A DNA stretch of 7,364 nt from Bacteroidota bacterium (GCA_016868515.1 VGGM01000069.1:1-7364); one strand, 5' to 3'. Counted from the first letter of the stretch, positions 1-5,573 are shown. Program-made: numbers and translations. Notes: generated from the sequence alone by a model not told the origin.

Positions 1-211
1 AACCCTCAATTCCAGAGTAGTGTTTCCTCTCACTGAAATGAAAGGGTTCCTTCTCCCTGAAACCTGAATATTGCGGGAATGCTGCATGAAGCCTGCTGAG
101 CAGCCCGACGGGCAGCAGATCTTCATTCTCAATGATATTCTTTGTCTCACTGGTGTAATGGAACCGGTCAAGTAATGATGTCCTGTTTTCCGGGGAGATA
201 ATGCTTTTCAT
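1..211 (-). CDS. Unrecognised protein, N-terminal 70 codons (3' end beyond the window)
   Basis: An open frame begins with ATG at 211-209 and stays open for 70 codons to the left edge of the window, so the C-terminal part is missing. I do not recognise the family. The visible part is soluble-looking, with no signal peptide or membrane segment. It begins MKSIISPENR, has an acidic stretch near residues 27-31 (IENED), and is rich in aromatic and basic residues (FHY at 17-19, FHFSERKHY near 57-65). It lies on the same strand as the amidase gene, 94 nt downstream of that gene's stop, so it could be the last gene of the same transcript or have its own promoter. The gap carries an inverted repeat at 263-299. 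No clear ribosome binding site precedes the ATG. Support for coding is the uninterrupted frame and a codon use like that of the neighbours; the start is the first good ATG. Confidence 0.6.
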   Translation of the reverse strand, partial: MKSIISPENRTSLLDRFHYTSETKNIIENEDLLPVGLLSRLHAAFPQYSGFREKEPFHFSERKHYSGIEG

Positions 212-262
212 ATCAAAAACAATTGATGATTTGGATAGGTTGTATTTACTCTGAAATATCTG

Positions 263-299
263 GCACAAAATAAATACGCGAAATTACAGATTTTTGTGC
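263..299. repeat. 8-bp perfect inverted repeat in the gap after the amidase gene
   Basis: GCACAAAA at 263-270 and TTTTGTGC at 292-299 are perfect reverse complements separated by 21 nt. The repeat begins 7 nt beyond the stop codon of the omega-amidase gene and lies upstream of the unrecognised gene at 211. It is not followed by a T-run on either strand, so it is not a textbook terminator. It could be an operator, an mRNA 3'-end stabilising hairpin, or chance. Confidence 0.4.
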
Positions 300-305
300 G
301 AAAAG

Positions 306-1085
306 TCAGGGTTTTATCTCAAAATCATCGGCGTCGAGCCATACCGGGAATTTCTGTCTGAAGGCAATCAGCGCCTCCCGGTCGAGGCCGATGGTAATCA
401 CCTCCTCCTCACTGTCAGATGCCTTGTGAATAATATTACCCTTGTAGTCAATAACCATCGACTCGCCTTTATATTCGAGTCCGTTACCATCGGTGCCGGT
501 ACGATTAACGGCTGCCACATAGCACTGATTCTCTATTGCCCTTGCCATAAGAAGCTTAACCCAGACATCCCTTCGGGCCGATGGCCAGTTGGCTACCAGG
601 AAAATTGCATCATAGTCGTTTCTGTTCCTTAACCATACCGGGAACCTCAGGTCGTAGCATGTGGAAAGAAGTATCCTGATGCCGGAATGTTTTACAACAA
701 CCCGGTCCTTCCCCCTGGAATAGGCGTTGCTTTCTCTTTCCAGAAAGAAGAGATGGCGCTTGTCGTAACTGACAGGCTCGCCGCCCGGGGTTACCCATAA
801 AAACCTGTTGAAAATCTCCCCCTTGTCCCTTATTATTACGCTTCCTCCTACGGCAGCATTCCTCTCTTCTGCAATACGTTTCATCCATTTTGTTACGGCT
901 CCCCCCGGTTCCTCAGCAAGGCTGAAACTATTCATGGTAAACCCGGTGGTAAACATCTCAGGAAGTAGTATTGCGTCTGTCTCTTCAACCGATGAGCTGA
1001 TGAGATTACCGGCATGATTCAGGTTTTCTGCCGGCTGTTCCCATGCCGGGTCGGTCTGAACAATTGTAACACGATATTCATTCAT
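306..1085 (-). CDS. yafV: Omega-amidase of the YafV/Nit2 type (carbon-nitrogen hydrolase)
   Basis: A 259-aa nitrilase-superfamily protein. The family's Glu-Lys-Cys catalytic triad is visible: E43 in LPEMFTTGF, K109 in YDKRHLF, and C143 in STCYDLRFPVW. The DLRFPVWLRN block after the nucleophile and the EMFTTGFTMN block are characteristic of the YafV branch. Members of this branch hydrolyse alpha-ketoglutaramate and alpha-ketosuccinamate to the alpha-keto acid and ammonia, a repair or salvage step after glutamine transamination. The length is normal for the family and there is no signal peptide, so it should be cytoplasmic. The ATG lies 11 nt after the stop of the symporter gene, which points to co-transcription. 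The substrate is inferred from family resemblance; another small amide is possible. Confidence 0.9.
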   Translation of the reverse strand: MNEYRVTIVQTDPAWEQPAENLNHAGNLISSSVEETDAILLPEMFTTGFTMNSFSLAEEPGGAVTKWMKRIAEERNAAVGGSVIIRDKGEIFNRFLWVTPGGEPVSYDKRHLFFLERESNAYSRGKDRVVVKHSGIRILLSTCYDLRFPVWLRNRNDYDAIFLVANWPSARRDVWVKLLMARAIENQCYVAAVNRTGTDGNGLEYKGESMVIDYKGNIIHKASDSEEEVITIGLDREALIAFRQKFPVWLDADDFEIKP

Positions 1086-1096
1086 TATATGGTGCT

Positions 1097-2611
1097 TTAA
1101 TACTTTGTTTCATTGATATATCCTGTACCTGACCCTCTTAATCTGCCTATAAGATTACCGGTAATTATGAAAACCAGGGCAGCAATCACTGCCACGTATG
1201 TGTTTTCAAGAAACGTTTCGTTCTGATTCAGGTATCCCATTTGTCTTCCTGCCATTGTGATAACCAAATTGAGCATGACAGCTGAAGTGCCTCCGATAAA
1301 AGCCATATTTGCGCCTTGAGCAGTTATCCAGCCGCGGAAGTATATTCCTGACAGAATCACGATAGCTCCGATTGCCCTTATACCATAGGAGATATATGCA
1401 GTATCAAGAATTGAACCGGTTCCTGAACAGGCAAGCGGAATCGTTACGAGGTTCACAAGAACCACAAGTCTCCTTGCAGCTGTTATTAATTGGCCGTCAT
1501 TTGCGGACATTCTGAAGAGTCCGTAGTAAATATCTTTGGTCGCAATTGTAACGACGGCAAAGTTTACCGGCCCGACAGTAGAAAGAATAGCAGCCAGTAC
1601 ACCGGCCAGGGCTATGCCCCCGGCCACCGGATGGATAAATGCCGGGGTGGTGAGCAGGGCAGGGAGCACCATCTTCGGATCAACCGTTGCCGGATCGAAA
1701 AACTCGCCGGTTCTGGCCATCAGACCCAGTAAAGCAACCATTATTCCGAACGGTGCAATTATCGCTGCCGACAGCAGGGCCGAACGCCGGGCTGTGCCGG
1801 CATCCCTGGCGGCAAATATTGGCTGGATGCTTGCCTGTCCTGCCATTCCACCCAGTACACCTCCAACTATCAGCATCCAGGCATATCCCGATCCGCCGCT
1901 GAAGGGATTCCACAGATTCTCGGGAGAACCCCCTGAAATTAGCTTCCCGGTCAGTCCCTCAACACCGCCGATTGCAGAGAACCCCGATACTACTGCCAAC
2001 CCGATTCCTGCAAACATCACAAAAACATGAATAATCCCTGAAATAACTATTGCATGCATGCCACCGATGTAGGTGTATGTCGTTATTATTGCCGCTGAAA
2101 TCAGTACTGCCCAGAACCATTCATCTCCTGGCAGCCATCCTGAACCTGCAATCATACTGAGTTCCCGGTTAAAGACAGCCGATACAACGGCAGCACAGGT
2201 CTGAAGCTGGACAAATGCCAGAATTATGTAGGCTGCAAGAAATGCAATGGCCGAAATCCTCGCACTGTTGGAGCCAAAGATGATGCCTATCATCTCACTG
2301 ACAGTGTGTACATTTTTGCTACGGTAATGTGAAGCAACAGTGTACCCGATTATTATCATTCCTGCTGCCGTGCTCAGGTTATACAGCACGGGCTGCATTG
2401 TACCCTTCTGAAAAGCGTTCTCACTTACACCAACAGTGCTCATCCCTCCAAGCCATTCAGCAGCAATAACCACGGCCCCCGTTACCAACCCGAGGTTACG
2501 GCCTGCAATGAGAAAATCAGCCGATGACCGGCCGGCTAATCTTCTGGTAAACAATGATGCCAGAATTATTATGCTGAAGTAACAGATGATTACAAGCAGG
2601 TATACAGACAT
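1097..2611 (-). CDS. Sodium:solute symporter (SSS family)
   Basis: A 504-aa polytopic inner-membrane protein with about 13 hydrophobic segments along its whole length, starting at residues 2-20. SSS-type features include the ADFLIAGRNLG block after the first helix (31-41), a GGMAGQASIQPIFAARDAGTARR-like loop near 254-276 corresponding to the family's Gln-rich 'QR..AAK' segment, and a helix at 341-361 (ILSTVGPVNFAVVTIATKDIY) that corresponds to the Na2-site helix and the conserved 'KDIY' end. These transporters couple Na+ influx to uptake of sugars, amino acids, carboxylates or vitamins; the substrate cannot be read from the sequence. The gene sits between bioG (14 nt upstream) and the omega-amidase (11 nt downstream). 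The placement suggests, but does not prove, an amide, keto acid or carboxylate substrate. Length is typical and no damage is visible. Confidence 0.9.
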   Translation of the reverse strand: MSVYLLVIICYFSIIILASLFTRRLAGRSSADFLIAGRNLGLVTGAVVIAAEWLGGMSTVGVSENAFQKGTMQPVLYNLSTAAGMIIIGYTVASHYRSKNVHTVSEMIGIIFGSNSARISAIAFLAAYIILAFVQLQTCAAVVSAVFNRELSMIAGSGWLPGDEWFWAVLISAAIITTYTYIGGMHAIVISGIIHVFVMFAGIGLAVVSGFSAIGGVEGLTGKLISGGSPENLWNPFSGGSGYAWMLIVGGVLGGMAGQASIQPIFAARDAGTARRSALLSAAIIAPFGIMVALLGLMARTGEFFDPATVDPKMVLPALLTTPAFIHPVAGGIALAGVLAAILSTVGPVNFAVVTIATKDIYYGLFRMSANDGQLITAARRLVVLVNLVTIPLACSGTGSILDTAYISYGIRAIGAIVILSGIYFRGWITAQGANMAFIGGTSAVMLNLVITMAGRQMGYLNQNETFLENTYVAVIAALVFIITGNLIGRLRGSGTGYINETKY

Positions 2612-2625
2612 GATTCAATCTATAT

Positions 2626-3315
2626 TTATCGCCTGCTCTTAAGTGATTTACAATAATCAATCAGTTGAGCAAAGCTCTTCCAGGAATGGAAAAGATAGTG
2701 TGGCTGAGGCAGCACTGCATACACCGTTTCAGGTATCCGTTGCCAGTAAGCCAGAAGATTCTCCGTAGGAAAAACCCTGTCGTTCTTGCTTATAAGAGCA
2801 ACATCCCACCTGAAACCCGGGTCTTTCTGTTCCATTATCCTGTTATACAACCAGCGCAGTTCATCGGCCAGGGACTTTACCTTTCTTGCCGGAACCCTGT
2901 CGATATTGGCAAGATATGTCTTCTTGTCGCCAAACATACGCAGATAGAACTTCAGCATATTCCTGTCGGTTATGCTGTTAAGGGTTTTCTCAAATTCTGC
3001 AAGAGGGATTCCGTATCTGTCGTCAGCCGGCAAGGGTGTCCCGTTCACAGCAATCGAAAAGTCAGGTCTGATACCTGCCTTGTTGATAAGATACTCCGTG
3101 GCCCATACACCCATCGACCATCCGATAACTGTGATACAGGAGTATTTTTTCATTTCGGGGAGTACCAGCGGAACATCGGCCGAGTAGTTATAGAAAAGAA
3201 TGAAATCGGAATCTTCACTGCAGAGTGGAGTAAATGCCTTCTCATCATTGCCCCAGCCTCCGAACACAACCACAAGGTTGTCGTTCTTCTCTCTTCTGCT
3301 GATGTATGTCTTCAT
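2626..3315 (-). CDS. bioG: BioG-type pimeloyl-ACP methyl ester esterase (DUF452)
   Basis: A 229-aa alpha/beta-hydrolase of the DUF452/BioG type. The N-terminal FGGWGND (18-24) corresponds to the oxyanion region. The nucleophile is S67 in GWSMGVWA (65-72), the acid is likely D179 in SKNDRVFP, and the base is likely H206 in PHYLFHSW, in the position equivalent to the BioH catalytic His. BioG removes the methyl group from pimeloyl-ACP methyl ester, ending the disguised fatty-acid stage of biotin precursor synthesis in the cytoplasm. In many Bacteroidota it is fused or adjacent to BioC within a biotin operon. Here it is a single domain with no bioC, bioF or bioD beside it, and it leads a run with a symporter and an amidase. 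An exact -7 element lies at 3336-3343, and AGGAG sits almost directly against the ATG, too close for a normal Shine-Dalgarno. A different ester substrate is possible given the unusual neighbours. Confidence 0.85.
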   Translation of the reverse strand: MKTYISRREKNDNLVVVFGGWGNDEKAFTPLCSEDSDFILFYNYSADVPLVLPEMKKYSCITVIGWSMGVWATEYLINKAGIRPDFSIAVNGTPLPADDRYGIPLAEFEKTLNSITDRNMLKFYLRMFGDKKTYLANIDRVPARKVKSLADELRWLYNRIMEQKDPGFRWDVALISKNDRVFPTENLLAYWQRIPETVYAVLPQPHYLFHSWKSFAQLIDYCKSLKSRR

Positions 3316-3335
3316 TCTCCTGATTCAACCCGGTA

Positions 3336-3343
3336 CAAAGATA
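3336..3343 (-). promoter_or_regulatory. -7 promoter element for the bioG run
   Basis: On the minus strand this reads TATCTTTG, an exact match to the Bacteroidota -7 consensus TAnnTTTG, 20 nt before the bioG ATG. This would give a short 5' leader of about 15-17 nt, common in the phylum. No convincing -33 TTTG is seen at the usual distance, so strength is uncertain. It lies downstream of the T-run that ends the RNA candidate, so bioG need not depend on read-through. Confidence 0.55.
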
Positions 3344-3392
3344 AGGCAATTGGATTTAATATGTTGAAGGTTTTTACACTTATGAGGCTGTG

Positions 3393-3420
3393 AAAAAAAA
3401 AAGAGAGGAGAAGGAATGTC
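3393..3420 (-). terminator. T-tract and 3' half of the closing stem of the small RNA
   Basis: On the minus strand GACATTCC and TTCTCCTC are followed by TC and ten T residues (3402-3393). The stem partner lies about 150 nt upstream, at 3579-3560, so termination would depend on the full-length fold, as in RNAs whose ends pair. The T-tract is the clearest in the window. Confidence 0.55.
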
Positions 3421-3598
3421 TCTGGTATTTAGGGAGCGGGCTTATATGATAATCCCGGAATCTACTGTCTGATAAAAGGTGGGAACCCTGAGAGCTGGCA
3501 CTTTCAAAGTGTCCCGTTGTGAAAGTCAATGTCTGCAATACAATCCTGAAGATACCATTGACACTCCTCTTTTCTCCTCTTTCTGAACTGAATGTTCA
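3393..3598 (-). ncRNA. Candidate structured small RNA, about 205 nt, with 6S-like architecture
   Basis: The 359-nt gap between the isomerase and bioG holds no convincing gene but carries a complete small-RNA unit on the minus strand. A strong promoter (3602-3632) predicts a start near 3598, and ten T residues at 3402-3393 mark the end. The two ends pair: 3579-3572 (GAGGAGAA) with 3412-3405 (TTCTCCTC), then after a 4-nt bulge 3567-3560 (GGAGTGTC) with 3420-3413 (GACATTCC, one G-U pair), then after a 2x2 loop 3557-3552 (TGGTAT) with 3428-3423 (ATACCA). Inside are a larger open region, a hairpin at 3457-3437 (9 positions, one mismatch, loop CAT on the RNA) and a palindrome at 3511-3499. A 5' hairpin (TCTGAAC/GTTCAGA, 3600-3582) precedes the rod. 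A long closing stem, central open region and length near 200 nt fit 6S RNA; this identity is inference. A regulatory leader of bioG is the main alternative, although bioG has its own -7 element. Confidence 0.6.
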
Positions 3599-3601
3599 GA
3601 G

Positions 3602-3632
3602 CAAATATAGGATATCCGAAATAAAAATCCAA
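3602..3632 (-). promoter_or_regulatory. Promoter of the small RNA (TTG-N20-TATATTTG)
   Basis: On the minus strand TTG at 3632-3630 is followed after exactly 20 nt by TATATTTG at 3609-3602. Both the -33 core and the TAnnTTTG -7 element of the Bacteroidota housekeeping promoter are therefore present at normal spacing. The predicted start is near 3598. This is the only promoter in the window with both boxes well placed, yet no gene begins within the next 280 nt. Confidence 0.65.
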
Positions 3633-3653
3633 TTATCTGCGGAAAAAAAATAT

Positions 3654-3701
3654 AAAAAAAAATTCCGCTTCATTTCAATTTCCATTTTGGTAAATGAAAT
3701 G
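3654..3701 (-). terminator. Terminator overlapping the end of the isomerase gene
   Basis: On the minus strand, bases 3701-3671 form an AT-rich hairpin. Outer arms CATTTCATTT and AAATTGAAATG pair with one mismatch, an inner CCA/TGG stem has a 3-nt loop, and one A is bulged. Eight nt after the arm comes a run of nine T residues (3662-3654). The hairpin includes the last codons and stop of the isomerase gene, so the coding end doubles as terminator stem. A second feature, GCGGAA at 3639-3644 with TTCCGC at 3663-3668, encloses the T-tracts and may be part of the same structure. Confidence 0.5.
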
Positions 3702-4295
3702 AGAATATTGCTTTCTTGCAACCTCGATGATTCTGACCGGAATAGCCAGGTACTGGTTTCCCGCAGGAAAATTGTGGATGGCATGTACCACGTCCATACC
3801 TTTGATCACCTTGCCAAATGCTGCAAATCCCTGACCATCAGCATTCCTTCTTCCACCATAATCCAGTTCAGGCTGGTCTCCAATACAAATGAAAAACTCC
3901 GATGTAGCTGTCCCCGGCCTTGAACGTGCCATCGACAGAACACCATCCTTGTGCAGTATGCCTGTAATACCGGTGTGTTCATGCTCAATCGCCGTGAAAC
4001 CTTTTGCCTTCATGTCTCTCCGCCCGCCCTGAATAACCTCTATCTTCACAGAGTCACCCGGCTGATTATTCAGGGTAACAACCCTGTAAAAACTACCTCC
4101 GTTAAACAATGATGAGTCAACATATCGGAGAAAATTCCCGGCCGAAACAGGCGCTTTATCACAGTAAATCATAACATCTATTTCACCAATTTCGGTTATG
4201 ATGGTTATGACCGGGTTGTTTTGAGCACATAAGGACGAATAAAAGCCTGACAGCATTGCAGCCAGTAATACTGTACCAATTGTCGGTTTTAACAT
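3675..4295 (-). CDS. Secreted cyclophilin-type peptidyl-prolyl cis-trans isomerase
   Basis: A 206-aa protein counted from the ATG at 4295-4293. That start is preferred over one 18 codons upstream because it gives a clean signal peptide (MLKPTIG, a hydrophobic core at 5-18, then SSLCAQ) and lies about 20 nt after an exact -7 element; the upstream start would place that promoter inside the gene. The cyclophilin domain spans about 28-192: the catalytic Arg block SFYRVV (R71), IQGG (Q89), SMARSRPGTATSEFFI (121-136) and a C-terminal FGKVIKGMDVV (160-170). It catalyses cis-trans isomerisation of prolyl bonds, here in the periplasm or at the envelope. A Cys at 23 sits near the signal peptide end, but the preceding SSL is not a proper lipobox, so a soluble periplasmic form is more likely than a lipoprotein. 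The gene is divergent from the AraC gene and followed by its own terminator. Confidence 0.88.
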   Translation of the reverse strand: MLKPTIGTVLLAAMLSGFYSSLCAQNNPVITIITEIGEIDVMIYCDKAPVSAGNFLRYVDSSLFNGGSFYRVVTLNNQPGDSVKIEVIQGGRRDMKAKGFTAIEHEHTGITGILHKDGVLSMARSRPGTATSEFFICIGDQPELDYGGRRNADGQGFAAFGKVIKGMDVVHAIHNFPAGNQYLAIPVRIIEVARKQYSHFIYQNGN

Positions 4296-4315
4296 GGCAA
4301 AGAAGATATTTTCTG

Positions 4316-4323
4316 CAAATTTA
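4316..4323 (-). promoter_or_regulatory. -7 promoter element for the isomerase gene
   Basis: The minus strand reads TAAATTTG, an exact TAnnTTTG match. The transcript would start near 4312, giving a leader of about 17 nt. A TTG lies 23 nt upstream (in GGGGTTG), slightly farther than usual. Confidence 0.55.
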
Positions 4324-4373
4324 ACAGGGTGAGCGACAAAAAGAAACAACCCCTTTGTTCATTTTTTTTTATA

Positions 4374-4381
4374 TACCTTTG
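4374..4381 (+). promoter_or_regulatory. -7 promoter element for the AraC-family gene
   Basis: TACCTTTG is an exact TAnnTTTG match, 41 nt before the AraC-family ATG. A TTTG at 4354-4357 could serve as the -33 box, with a spacer of 16 nt that is a few bases short of the usual. The site lies back-to-back with the isomerase promoter, and the two starts diverge from within about 75 nt. Confidence 0.5.
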
Positions 4382-4422
4382 GTTAAACCCTATATTCATC
4401 GTGTTATACCAGGAAAGTAAAT

Positions 4423-5271
4423 ATGATAGCAGAGCTTGAAAAGATAGAGTTCCCCGGAACGACCGGATTCATGGCTTCTTATCTCGACGACAAGGGAGGT
4501 ATCTGGCAATTCCACCATGAATTTGAGCTTATGCTCAACCTTAAGAGTTACGGGACAAGGATTATTGGCGATAGCGTTGAACTGTTCGACAGGTATGATA
4601 TGACCCTGATTGCCGGAAACATACCCCATTCATGGAATCACTATCTTCATGAAGGAGGTGTTCCACCGGGGCACGGAATTGTTCTTCACTTCAGCCGGGC
4701 TTCACTAGGGGAAGGCTTTATTGCGCAGCATGAAATGAACTCTCTGAGGGAACTGCTTGAAATTGCATCACTTGGAATTGCATTCTCTGAAACCGATGCC
4801 CGGAAGGCAGAACCATTTCTTGACATAATGACAAGAACTTCAGGAATGGAGAAAATGGCTGCCTTCTTCTCACTCATGCACATACTCTGCAGTTCCGGCA
4901 AAAAGAGACAGTTGTGCTCTGAAAACTACAAGCCTGCGGCCGATAACCGCGGTAACCCGGTTATAAGCAGGGTCTATGAGTATATCCGCCAGAATTATAG
5001 TAAGCCTTTAACTATTAATGACTTAGCATCAGTGGCGGAGATGAAGCCGGGTTCATTCGGGAAGTATTTCAAAAGGAACTGTGGTACGGGAGTCGTTGAA
5101 TATGTTAACCAGGTCAGATCAAACAGAGCCTGTTACCTGCTGAGGGAAACCGACAGGCATGTGTATGAAATTGCCATTGAGTGCGGCTTCCAGAGTATTT
5201 CGAATTTCAATAAACTATTCAGGAAACATAATATGGTCACACCTGTCGAATACCGCGGGAGGTTCAGATGA
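4423..5271 (+). CDS. AraC-family transcriptional regulator with N-terminal cupin sensor
   Basis: A 282-aa regulator. The N-terminal half is a cupin-like ligand domain: HHEFELML (31-38) and DMTLIAGNIPHSW (59-71) are the usual strands around the sugar or effector pocket. Residues about 180-279 form the AraC DNA-binding domain, with a first helix-turn-helix at LTINDLASVAEMKPGSFGKYF (196-216) and a second from VYEIAIECGFQSISNFNKLF (248-267) ending in HNMVTPVEYR. Spacing is normal and the protein ends at the expected place, so it is complete. AGGAAAG lies 5-11 nt before the ATG. In Bacteroidota such proteins usually control carbohydrate or small-molecule genes nearby. The adjacent candidate targets are the divergent isomerase gene and the now broken MFS gene, which may once have been its transport partner. 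The effector is unknown. Confidence 0.92.
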   Translation: MIAELEKIEFPGTTGFMASYLDDKGGIWQFHHEFELMLNLKSYGTRIIGDSVELFDRYDMTLIAGNIPHSWNHYLHEGGVPPGHGIVLHFSRASLGEGFIAQHEMNSLRELLEIASLGIAFSETDARKAEPFLDIMTRTSGMEKMAAFFSLMHILCSSGKKRQLCSENYKPAADNRGNPVISRVYEYIRQNYSKPLTINDLASVAEMKPGSFGKYFKRNCGTGVVEYVNQVRSNRACYLLRETDRHVYEIAIECGFQSISNFNKLFRKHNMVTPVEYRGRFR

Positions 5272-5403
5272 CAAACCGCTTTCCTTATAAAACGGAAAAA
5301 CGATTGGCATTGCAAGCATAAACCACTCTGCAATCGTGATTATGTAAAGCCTGGCAATATTGCTCCTTACAGCTGCATTGGTGTAACCTGATGTGCGCTT
5401 CAT
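5272..5403 (-). pseudogene. 5' remnant of an MFS transporter gene
   Basis: Reading leftward from ATG at 5403-5401 gives 44 codons that look like the start of a major facilitator superfamily transporter: a basic N-terminus (MKRTSGYTNAAVRSN), then NIARLYIITIAEWFMLAMPI and FPFYKESGL, the typical first membrane helix (about 17-39) ending in an 'F[YF]xExGLS' turn. The similarity stops where the AraC-family gene ends: the next codon is antisense to its TGA, and the frame then runs antisense into that gene to a stop at 5217-5215, giving at most 62 aa. Normal MFS proteins have about 400 residues, so about 90% is missing. An exact -7 element (5412-5419) still precedes it. A deletion between the MFS gene and the regulator is the simplest history. 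A genuine short membrane protein is less likely. The family call rests on one helix-length match. Confidence 0.55.
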
Positions 5404-5411
5404 AAAGCGGG

Positions 5412-5419
5412 CAAAAATA
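5412..5419 (-). promoter_or_regulatory. -7 promoter element upstream of the MFS remnant
   Basis: The minus strand reads TATTTTTG, an exact TAnnTTTG match, 8 nt before the ATG of the MFS remnant. It predicts a nearly leaderless transcript. No TTTG is found at the -33 distance. It indicates the remnant kept at least part of its own promoter. Confidence 0.4.
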
Positions 5420-5454
5420 GGGAAATCAGGGCTGTTTAATTTCGAAAAAAATGG

Positions 5455-5462
5455 TAAATTTG
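5455..5462 (+). promoter_or_regulatory. -7 promoter element for tRNA-Arg
   Basis: TAAATTTG is an exact TAnnTTTG match ending 12 nt before the mature 5' end of the tRNA. This distance suits a short 5' leader removed by RNase P. No perfect -33 box is visible. The transcript probably continues into the downstream membrane protein gene. Confidence 0.6.
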
Positions 5463-5474
5463 CAGCCTGAATCA

Positions 5475-5548
5475 GGTTCCGTAGCTCAGTTGGATAGAGC
5501 AACAGCCTTCTAAGCTGTGGGTCACAGGTTCGAATCCTGTCGGAATCA
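5475..5548 (+). tRNA. tRNA-Arg (anticodon TCT)
   Basis: The full cloverleaf can be drawn. The acceptor stem GGTTCCG (5475-5481) pairs with CGGAATC (5541-5547) with one G-U pair. A D-arm with GCTC/GAGC follows. The anticodon stem ACAGC (5502-5506) pairs with GCTGT (5514-5518) around loop CTTCTAA, giving anticodon TCT at 5509-5511, which reads AGA and AGG. The variable loop is short and the T-arm is ACAGG-TTCGAAT-CCTGT. The discriminator base is A5548, and CCA is not encoded, so it must be added after transcription. The membrane protein gene starts 25 nt downstream. Confidence 0.97.
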
Positions 5549-5573
5549 CTAAATAGGGGGAAAAGTACCGGGT

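Noticed and set aside
1536..2030. Plus-strand frame of 164 codons rich in Ala, Pro and Thr
   Set aside because: It is antisense to the symporter; its composition is what the reverse of Gly/Ala-rich membrane helices gives.
3316..3322. AGGAG before bioG as a Shine-Dalgarno site
   Set aside because: It ends only one base from the ATG, too close to position the ribosome in the usual way, and the phylum relies little on such sites.
2665..3393. Long plus-strand open frame (242 codons) opposite bioG
   Set aside because: It lies antisense to a gene with clear esterase motifs, has no recognisable domain and is poorly composed for a protein; it is a shadow of bioG.
3470..3515. Possible TPP riboswitch because of a CTGAGAG string
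   Set aside because: The string is on the strand opposite to bioG transcription, and the second conserved block of the TPP aptamer is absent.
3519..3923. Plus-strand open frame of 134 codons across the isomerase end and the RNA region
   Set aside because: Its second half is antisense to the cyclophilin domain, and its first half crosses the terminator, the A-runs and the RNA promoter. No family features are seen.
4296..4349. Upstream start of the isomerase at 4349
   Set aside because: It would bury the -7 element at 4316-4323 in the gene and put 18 extra residues before a well-formed signal peptide.
5404..5502. Extension of the MFS remnant upstream to ATG at 5502
   Set aside because: That would place coding sequence over the tRNA gene and both -7 elements; the residues before 5403 do not resemble a transporter N-terminus.
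5475..5571. tRNA-Arg as an integration site of a mobile element
   Set aside because: No integrase, no direct repeat of the tRNA 3' end and no foreign-looking block follow the tRNA within the window.
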